Below, one piece after another: positions 57,804-64,000 of a stretch of DNA of 64,000 nt (positions within the stretch are counted from its first letter, which is position 1; every line of letters starts with the position of its first letter). This DNA is from Pseudomonas alcaligenes (lineage in GTDB: Bacteria > Pseudomonadota > Gammaproteobacteria > Pseudomonadales > Pseudomonadaceae): NCBI RefSeq assembly GCF_014490745.1, contig NZ_LZEU01000001.1:4429501-4493500 (forward strand). The letters are read 5' to 3'. Under the pieces are notes generated by a model. That model worked only from the letters and a program-made list of their open reading frames with translations. It searched no databases and was not told where the DNA came from. The position numbers and the translations under genes were made by a program.

Positions 57804-58666
57804 GAGTGCTGATCACCGGCCGCCATGGCCAGGTCTCCCGCGAGCTGCAGGCTGCCCTGAGCCAGCATGAACTGCTGGTGTTGGGCCACGAGCAGCTCGA
57901 CCTGGCCGATAGTGAAGCGATCCGTCAGCAGGTGCGCGCGCTGCGCCCGAATCTGCTGATCAACGCCGCCGCCCACACCGCCGTGGATCAGGCCGAGAGC
58001 GAGCCCGAGCTGGCCTTCGCGATCAACGCCACGGCACCCGGCGTGCTGGCTGAGGAAGCGGCGGCGCTCGGCGTGCCGCTGATCCACTACTCCACCGACT
58101 ATGTGTTCGACGGCAGCAAGGACGGCGCCTACGGTGAAGACGACGCCACCGGCCCACTGGGCGTCTACGGCCGCAGCAAGCTGGCCGGCGAAGAGGCCAT
58201 CCGCGCCGTTGGCGGCCAGCACCTGATCCTGCGCACCAGCTGGGTCTACTCGCTGCACGGCAAGAACTTCCTGCTGACCATGCAGCGCCTACTGCAGGAG
58301 CGCGAGGCGCTGCGCGTGGTCGCCGACCAGATCGGTGCGCCGACCTGGGCCGGCAGCATCGCCCGCGCCACTGGCGAGCTGATCCAGCACTGGCAGGCCA
58401 GCCAGGCTGGCCCCTGGGGTACCTACCATCTGAGCGGACTGGGCGAGACCTCCTGGTTCGGCTTCGCCAGCGCCATCGCTGCGCAGCTGCGCGCCCAAGG
58501 CAAGCCCTGCGCGCGCCTGGAGCCGATTCCCTCCAGCGCCTACCCGACCCCGGCGCAGCGCCCGCTCAATTCACGCTTGGATTGTTCGCGCCTGCAGCAG
58601 GCCTGGAACATCCGCCTGCCGGACTGGCACGCCGCCCTGCTGGAATGCCTGGCCAGCCCGCGCTGA
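57800..58666 (+). CDS. rfbD: dTDP-4-dehydrorhamnose reductase
   Basis: 288 aa from [27 protein letters not shown] and YGRSKLAGE (YxxxK). Last step to dTDP-L-rhamnose. Gene order here is B-A-C-D; from memory P. aeruginosa has B-D-A-C, so the operon has been rearranged. Confidence 0.96.
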   Translation: MRVLITGRHGQVSRELQAALSQHELLVLGHEQLDLADSEAIRQQVRALRPNLLINAAAHTAVDQAESEPELAFAINATAPGVLAEEAAALGVPLIHYSTDYVFDGSKDGAYGEDDATGPLGVYGRSKLAGEEAIRAVGGQHLILRTSWVYSLHGKNFLLTMQRLLQEREALRVVADQIGAPTWAGSIARATGELIQHWQASQAGPWGTYHLSGLGETSWFGFASAIAAQLRAQGKPCARLEPIPSSAYPTPAQRPLNSRLDCSRLQQAWNIRLPDWHAALLECLASPR

Positions 58667-58711
58667 TGCTCTGCGGTGCATAATGCGTCTGTCCCCCAGG
58701 CGCATGACTGC

Positions 58712-60520
58712 ATGACTCAGACCTCGCCCCCTCATCGCCCGCGCTGGCGCAGCCTGGCCCTGCTGGCACTGCTGCTGGCGCCGTTGTTGTGGCCGTTGCA
58801 GCAACTGGCCGAGCGTTACTACCGCGATCAGCTGATCGAGCAGAACCGCCAGACCCTCGACCTGTATGTCGCCAACCTGCTCGGCACCCTGCACCGCTTC
58901 GAGGTGCTGCCGAACATCCTCGCCGACTTGCCGCCGCTGCGCGCCCTGCTCGCCGCGCCGGATGACCGCACCCAGCAGGAACGCGCCAACCAGCTGCTGG
59001 CGCGGGTACGCAAAGACACCGGTGCCGATGTGATCTACCTGATGAGCCCGGCGGGCCTCACCCTAACCTCGTCGAACTGGGATCAGGCGGACAGCTTCGT
59101 CGGCCGCGATTTCAGCTACCGCCCGTACTTTCGCGAGGCGCTGGCCGGCAAGCAGGGGCGCTTCTTCGGCCTCGGCACCACCTCGCGCAAACGCGGCTAC
59201 TTCTTCTCCAGCCCGGTGCGCGACGGCCAACGGGTGATCGGCATCCTGGTGGTCAAGGTCGACCTGGACGACTCCGAAGCGCTGTGGGGCAACACCCCCG
59301 AGCAGTTGATGGTCACCGACGGCAACGGTGTGGTGATCATCTCCTCGCGCAGCGACTGGCGCTTCCGCGCCACCCGCGAGCTGGACAATGCCGAGCGGGC
59401 CGCCATCGCCGCCAACCAGCCCTACCCGACCCAGGCCCCCGCGCCCCTGCAGCTGCAGGACAACGCCTGGCTGATGCAGAGCCGCGAGCTGCAGGAAACC
59501 GGGCTGACCGCCAGCATCCTCGCCCCGCGCCAGCTGGTCGACCGCCAGGTGCGCATCAGCCTGGTCGTCGCGGGCACCACCCTGCTGGTCGGCCTGCTGC
59601 TGCTCGGCCTGTTGCTGCAACGCCGCCGCCACTACATCGAGCGCATCGCCCTCGATGCCCGCGCCCGGCGCGAACTGGAGATACGCGTGCTGGAGCGCAC
59701 CCGCGACCTGGAGACGCTGAACAACCGCCTCAAGGACGAAGTGCTGGAGCGCGAACAGACCCAGCAGGAACTGCTGCGTACCCAGGACGAACTGGTACAG
59801 GCCGGCAAGCTCAGTGCCCTGGGCACCATGAGCGCCAGCATCAGCCACGAACTGAACCAGCCACTGGCGGCGATCCGCAGCTATGCCGACAACGCCGGCG
59901 TGCTGCTCGACCACCAGCGCACCGACGATGCCCGCGACAACCTCAGGCAGATCAGCGAGCTGACCGGGCGCATGGCCTCGATCATCGCCCACCTGCGCGC
60001 CTTCGCCCGGCGCGACCGCCACGCCCCGGAGAATGTCGCCCTGCAGCCGGCGCTGGACGATGCCCTGGCCCTGCTGGCCAAGCGCCGCCGCGCCCTGGAT
60101 GTAGAGCTGATCCGCGACCTGCCGGATGCCACCCTGTGGGTACAGGCCGGCGAAACGCGCCTGCGCCAGGTGCTCGGCAACCTGCTCGCCAATGCCCTCG
60201 ACGCCCTCGCCGAAAAGGCTCCACCGCGGCGCATCTGGCTGAGCAGCGAGGTCACCGCCAGCGGCGTCAACCTGCTGCTGCGCGACAATGGCCCGGGCTT
60301 CTCCGAGCAGGCGCTGCAGCATGCCCGCGAACCCTTCTTCACCACCAAGACCAGCACCCAGGGCCTCGGCCTCGGCCTGGCCATCTGCGAGACGCTGATG
60401 CGCGCCCTGGGTGGCGAGCTGCTGCTGGCCAACCACCCGGACGGCGGCGCGCTGATCACCCTGCAGCTGCGCAGCGCCACCCCCGGCGCCACCCTGCAAC
60501 CGCCCGAGGAGTTTTCATGA
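58712..60520 (+). CDS. dctB: C4-dicarboxylate sensor histidine kinase DctB
   Basis: 602 aa from [15 protein letters not shown]; a GTG 36 nt earlier is possible. Membrane helix about 14-34, periplasmic double-Cache sensor 35-280 ([33 protein letters not shown]), second helix about 283-305, HisKA with [19 protein letters not shown] and an HATPase ([27 protein letters not shown]). Senses succinate, malate and fumarate and phosphorylates DctD. Overlaps dctD by ATGA. Confidence 0.93.
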   Translation: MTQTSPPHRPRWRSLALLALLLAPLLWPLQQLAERYYRDQLIEQNRQTLDLYVANLLGTLHRFEVLPNILADLPPLRALLAAPDDRTQQERANQLLARVRKDTGADVIYLMSPAGLTLTSSNWDQADSFVGRDFSYRPYFREALAGKQGRFFGLGTTSRKRGYFFSSPVRDGQRVIGILVVKVDLDDSEALWGNTPEQLMVTDGNGVVIISSRSDWRFRATRELDNAERAAIAANQPYPTQAPAPLQLQDNAWLMQSRELQETGLTASILAPRQLVDRQVRISLVVAGTTLLVGLLLLGLLLQRRRHYIERIALDARARRELEIRVLERTRDLETLNNRLKDEVLEREQTQQELLRTQDELVQAGKLSALGTMSASISHELNQPLAAIRSYADNAGVLLDHQRTDDARDNLRQISELTGRMASIIAHLRAFARRDRHAPENVALQPALDDALALLAKRRRALDVELIRDLPDATLWVQAGETRLRQVLGNLLANALDALAEKAPPRRIWLSSEVTASGVNLLLRDNGPGFSEQALQHAREPFFTTKTSTQGLGLGLAICETLMRALGGELLLANHPDGGALITLQLRSATPGATLQPPEEFS

Positions 60521-61881
60521 GCGCCCTAGATGCCCGCACCCAGGTGCTGCTGATCGACGACGACGCGCACCTGCGCCAGGCCCTGGCGCAGACCCTCGAT
60601 CTCGCCGGCCTGCGCGCCGAAACCCTGGCCGATGCGCGCGGCGTGGCCGAACGCATCGGCGCGGACTGGCCCGGCGTGGTGGTCAGCGATATCCGCATGC
60701 CCGGCATCGACGGCCTGCAACTGCTGGAGCAACTGCAGCAGCGCGATGCCGAGCTGCCGGTGCTGCTGATCACCGGCCATGGCGACGTGCCGCTGGCGGT
60801 GCAGGCCATGCGTGCCGGCGCCTACGACTTCCTGGAGAAACCCTTCGCCAGCGAGGCGCTGATCGATGGCGTGCGCCGCGCCCTGGAACTGCGCCGCCTG
60901 GTACTGGAGAACCGCAGCCTGCGTCTGGCTCTGGCCGATCGCAACGAGTTGGGCGCCCGCCTGATCGGCCAGTCGGCGCCGATGCTGCGTCTGCGCGAGC
61001 AGGTCGGCGCGCTGGCGGCGATCCACACCGATGTACTGATCCTCGGCGAGACCGGTGCCGGCAAGGAAGTAGTGGCGCGCGCCCTGCACGAGCTGTCGGC
61101 ACGCAAGAAGGGCCCGTTCGTGGCGATCAACGCCGGCGCCCTGGCCGAGTCGGTGGTGGAGAGCGAGCTGTTCGGCCACGAACCAGGGGCCTTCACCGGC
61201 GCGTCGAAGCGGCGCATCGGCAAGTTCGAGTTCGCCAACGGCGGCACCCTGTTCCTCGACGAGATCGAGAGCATGAGCCCGGACGTGCAGGTCAAGCTGC
61301 TGCGCCTGCTGCAGGAGCGGGTGGTCGAGCGCCTCGGCGGCAACCAGCTGATCCCCCTGGATATCCGCGTGATTGCCGCAACCAAGGAAGATCTACGCGT
61401 GGCCGCCGATCAGGGCCGCTTCCGCGCCGACCTTTATTACCGCCTGAATGTGGCGCCACTGCGCATCCCGCCGCTGCGCGAGCGCGGCGCCGACATCCTG
61501 CTGCTGTTCCAGCACCACGCCGAGGCCGCCGCCCAGCGCCACGGCCTGCCGATTCGCGAGCTGCAGGCCGGGCAGCGCGCACAACTGCTCAGCCACGCCT
61601 GGCCGGGCAATGTGCGTGAGCTGCAGAACGCCGCCGAGCGCTTCGCCATGGGTCTGGAACTGGGCCTCGACCTGCCCGGCGCCAGCCTCGCCGCGGCACC
61701 GGGCGGACACAGCCTGGGCGAACAGGTGGAAGCCTACGAGCGCGCCTTGATCACGGCGGAAATGGCCAAGGGCCATGGCTCCCTGCGCAGCCTGGCCGAG
61801 GCCCTCGGCCTGCCGCGCAAGACCCTCCACGACAAGCTGCGCAAGCACGGCCTGGACAGCGCCGGCGACGAGCCGGACTGA
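60517..61881 (+). CDS. dctD: Sigma54-dependent response regulator DctD
   Basis: 454 aa. Receiver domain with phospho-acceptor D in [13 protein letters not shown]+ domain with Walker A GETGAGKE and GAFTGA loop contacting sigma54, and C-terminal Fis-type HTH ([20 protein letters not shown]). Activates C4-dicarboxylate transport genes. These genes do not follow here, unlike in P. aeruginosa. Confidence 0.95.
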   Translation: MSALDARTQVLLIDDDAHLRQALAQTLDLAGLRAETLADARGVAERIGADWPGVVVSDIRMPGIDGLQLLEQLQQRDAELPVLLITGHGDVPLAVQAMRAGAYDFLEKPFASEALIDGVRRALELRRLVLENRSLRLALADRNELGARLIGQSAPMLRLREQVGALAAIHTDVLILGETGAGKEVVARALHELSARKKGPFVAINAGALAESVVESELFGHEPGAFTGASKRRIGKFEFANGGTLFLDEIESMSPDVQVKLLRLLQERVVERLGGNQLIPLDIRVIAATKEDLRVAADQGRFRADLYYRLNVAPLRIPPLRERGADILLLFQHHAEAAAQRHGLPIRELQAGQRAQLLSHAWPGNVRELQNAAERFAMGLELGLDLPGASLAAAPGGHSLGEQVEAYERALITAEMAKGHGSLRSLAEALGLPRKTLHDKLRKHGLDSAGDEPD

Positions 61882-62139
61882 TTCCTCACCGCCCCGCCCG
61901 GGCCGGCTCAGTGCAGACAGCAGCCTCCCAGTCCAGCGGCCAGCACTTGCCAGCAAGTTGCCAGGCCGCCACGGGCAAACCACCTCCTCGTGGCTCAGCC
62001 CAGCGCCCATACCGACACGCAATCCATGCGCCACGGAGCGCGCTCACAGCGTATCGCGACAGAGCGGACGAAACTTGGCCCCCGCCTCGCCTGTGGTTTT
62101 CCAATAATCAGTGCTGGAAATACCGGTCACTTTTCAATC

Positions 62140-62210
62140 AGCAAGCGATGAAAGCTATTCGCCATTACGAATAACAGTCGTACGACTGAAACTTGCAAGC
62201 GATAAAAGCT
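62140..62210 (+). repeat. Short imperfect direct repeat upstream of arcD
   Basis: GCAAGCGATGAAAGCT and GCAAGCGATAAAAGCT, one mismatch, about 48 bp apart. Could be a regulator site (for example ArgR-type control of arginine genes) or chance. Confidence 0.45.
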
Positions 62211-62347
62211 CAACTAGCTTTTCCTGCACGCCTGATCAAAAACGGGCCAGGGCCGTCTAGCTGAAGCCCTGCCGCTATATCTGGGGTGCCCCTGCGCAAC
62301 ACCTGGCAGTACAGGGACAGTAATACCGAGCGATGGATAGCGAGCTA

Positions 62348-62361
62348 TTGATAAAAATCAA
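62348..62361 (+). promoter_or_regulatory. ANR (FNR-type) box of the arc operon
   Basis: TTGATAAAAATCAA is a perfect TTGAT-N4-ATCAA site, centred about 73 nt before the arcD start codon. Anaerobic control of the arginine deiminase operon by ANR is established in P. aeruginosa. Confidence 0.9.
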
Positions 62362-62426
62362 TATCGCCCTCTCCGATAAGGAGCCCAATAGCTCCTAACT
62401 TCTCTCCGCCATTTTGGAGGTGTTTG

Positions 62427-63854
62427 ATGTCCGACTCAGCAAACAAACTTCGCCTGGGGGCGTTGATTGCCCTGGTGGTGGGTTCGATGGTCGGTGGCGG
62501 GATCTTCTCCCTGCCACAGAACATAGCCAACAGCGCCAGCGCCGGTGCCACCCTGATCGGCTGGCTGATCACCGGGGTCGGCATGCTGACCCTGGCCTTC
62601 GTCTTCCAGACCCTGGCCAACCGCAAACCCAACCTGGATGGCGGGGTGTATGCCTACGCCAAGGCCGGTTTCGGCGACTACATGGGCTTCTCCTCGGCCT
62701 GGGGTTACTGGATCAGCGCCTGGATCGGCAACGTCAGCTACATGGTGCTGCTGTTCTCCACCCTCGGTTACTTCTTCCCGGTGTTCGGTGAAGGCAACAC
62801 CCTGCCGGCCGTGATCTGTGCCTCGGTGCTGCTCTGGTTGCTGCACTTCCTGGTACTGCGCGGGATCAAGGAAGCCGCCTTCATCAACACCATCACCACC
62901 ATCGCCAAGATGGTGCCGCTGGCACTGTTCATCGTCATCGCCGCCATCGCCTTCAAGATGGACGTGTTCACCACTGACTTCTGGGGCAGCGGTAACAGCG
63001 AGCTCGGCAGCGTGATGGATCAGGTGCGCAAGATGATGCTGGTCACCGTCTGGGTGTTCATCGGCATCGAGGGCGCCAGCATCTTCTCCGCCCGCGCCGA
63101 GAAACGCAGCGATGTGGGCAAGGCCACCGTGCTGGGTTTCGTCGGTGTTCTGCTGCTGCTGGTACTGGTCAACGTGCTGTCCCAGGGCATCATGGCCCAG
63201 GCCCAGCTGGCCGGCCTGAAGAACCCGTCGATGGCTGGCGTGCTGGAGCATGTGGTTGGCCCCTGGGGTGCCCAGCTGATCAGCATCGGCCTGCTGGTTT
63301 CCCTGGCCGGGGCCCTGCTGTCCTGGACCCTGCTGTGTGCCGAGATCCTCTTCGCCAGCGCCCGTGACCACACCATGCCGGAGTTCCTGCGCAAGGAGAA
63401 CGCCAACCAGGTGCCGGTCAACGCGCTGTGGCTGACCAATGCGCTGATCCAGCTGTTCCTCATCATCACCCTGTTCAACAGCTCGACCTATCTCAGCCTG
63501 CTGTACCTGGCCACGTCGATGATCCTGGTGCCGTACTTCTGGTCGAGTGCCTATGCGGTGCTGCTGGCGTTCCGCGGCGAGACCTACGAGAACGCCGGTG
63601 GGGAACGCAACAAGGATCTGGCCATCGCCCTGGTCTCCACCCTCTATGCCGTCTGGCTGGTGTATGCCGCCGGCATCCAGTACCTGCTGCTCTCCGCGCT
63701 GCTCTATGCGCCCGGCGCGATTCTGTTCGCCAAGGCCAAGCGCGAGCTGGGCCAACCCATCTTCACCGGCGTCGAGAAGATCATTTTCCTCGTCGTGCTG
63801 ATCGGTGCCGCCATCGCCGCCTACGGGCTGTATGACGGCTTCCTGAGTCTGTAA
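62427..63854 (+). CDS. arcD: Arginine/ornithine antiporter ArcD
   Basis: 475 aa from MSDSANKLRLGALIAL, selected by GGAGG 6 nt upstream. APC-superfamily transporter with about 12 helices: VVGSMVGGGIFSLPQNIA and VFIGIEGASIFSARAEKRSDVGKAT are family hallmarks. Exchanges arginine for ornithine to feed anaerobic ATP production. 15 nt before arcA. Confidence 0.97.
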   Translation: MSDSANKLRLGALIALVVGSMVGGGIFSLPQNIANSASAGATLIGWLITGVGMLTLAFVFQTLANRKPNLDGGVYAYAKAGFGDYMGFSSAWGYWISAWIGNVSYMVLLFSTLGYFFPVFGEGNTLPAVICASVLLWLLHFLVLRGIKEAAFINTITTIAKMVPLALFIVIAAIAFKMDVFTTDFWGSGNSELGSVMDQVRKMMLVTVWVFIGIEGASIFSARAEKRSDVGKATVLGFVGVLLLLVLVNVLSQGIMAQAQLAGLKNPSMAGVLEHVVGPWGAQLISIGLLVSLAGALLSWTLLCAEILFASARDHTMPEFLRKENANQVPVNALWLTNALIQLFLIITLFNSSTYLSLLYLATSMILVPYFWSSAYAVLLAFRGETYENAGGERNKDLAIALVSTLYAVWLVYAAGIQYLLLSALLYAPGAILFAKAKRELGQPIFTGVEKIIFLVVLIGAAIAAYGLYDGFLSL

Positions 63855-63869
63855 GAGAAGGAGTTCGAT

Positions 63870-64000
63870 ATGTCCAAGAAAGCCCTAGGCGTCCATTCCG
63901 AAGCCGGCAAACTGCACAAGGTGATGGTCTGCTCGCCAGGTCTCGCCCACCTGCGCCTGACCCCCAACAACTGCGACGAACTGCTGTTCGACGACGTGAT
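63870..64000 (+). CDS. arcA: Arginine deiminase ArcA, N-terminal part (truncated by window)
   Basis: 43 complete codons, [20 protein letters not shown] then [20 protein letters not shown], the conserved N terminus of arginine deiminase including the R-L-T-P-x-N substrate loop. AAGGAG 7 nt before ATG. It converts arginine to citrulline and ammonia. Confidence 0.96.
   Translation, partial: MSKKALGVHSEAGKLHKVMVCSPGLAHLRLTPNNCDELLFDDV

Larger units (their letters stand above)
61882..62426. other. Intergenic region dctD-arcD
   Basis: 545 bp. The left 250 bp shows no gene or clear site. A repeated GCAAGCGATGAAAGCT / GCAAGCGATAAAAGCT pair (about 62141 and 62192) lies in the middle. The ANR box and arcD ribosome site are at the right end. 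Confidence 0.5.

Overview
The window is a GC-rich Pseudomonas chromosome segment. The conserved backbone runs hisB-hisH-hisA-hisF, asmA, mutY, yggX, tRNA-Phe, a polar amino-acid ABC transporter, tRNA-Thr, rmlBACD (rfbBACD), dctBD and arcDA. That gene order, the ANR box in front of arcD and the polycistronic ATGA overlaps all fit the genus; the species cannot be named from this window.

Region by region. (1) 1-6274: the 5' part of one giant minus-strand gene made almost entirely of 8-residue repeats, running off the left edge. (2) 6606-26692: core metabolism and housekeeping: his genes, a PanZ-like GNAT, a sterol-desaturase-type hydroxylase, AsmA, MutY, YggX, tRNA-Phe, a WD40-like membrane protein, a GAF/HD-GYP protein, an overlapping operon of CHASE2 adenylate cyclase, SH3b protein and M48 lipoprotein protease, a four-gene amino-acid importer and a methyltransferase. 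(3) 26983-38844: an 11.8-kb integrated element in tRNA-Thr(TGT), bounded by 48-bp direct repeats. It carries a tyrosine integrase beside attL, small DNA-binding genes, a structured non-coding region of nearly 1 kb, a second recombinase, a large TraG-N-like membrane protein with four small partners, a partition-associated protein, and a convergent pair of cargo genes (one with a HEPN-type R-x4-H motif) next to attR. No relaxase, coupling protein or further type IV secretion genes are visible, so it looks like a mobilizable or satellite element, not a self-transmissible one. (4) 39051-55201: an ABC-transporter-dependent O-polysaccharide cluster: GDP-mannose and GDP-L-fucose synthesis, Wzm/Wzt export, several glycosyltransferases, an acyltransferase, a sulfotransferase with a C-terminal coiled coil directly after wzt, and a UDP-sulfoquinovose-synthase-like enzyme. 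It joins the dTDP-L-rhamnose genes at 55328-58666. (5) 58712-64000: dctB-dctD, a 545-bp gap where relatives carry dctPQM, then the ANR-controlled arginine deiminase operon (arcD, start of arcA).

The two most promising points are both inferences. First, the Wzt carbohydrate-binding domain plus the adjacent sulfotransferase/coiled-coil protein could be a sulfate-based chain terminator and ruler for the O-polysaccharide, analogous in layout to WbdD of E. coli O9a. Second, the tRNA-Thr element carries a lone TraG-like subunit, recalling how SGI1 remodels a helper plasmid's mating apparatus, together with a possible defence pair at its right end.
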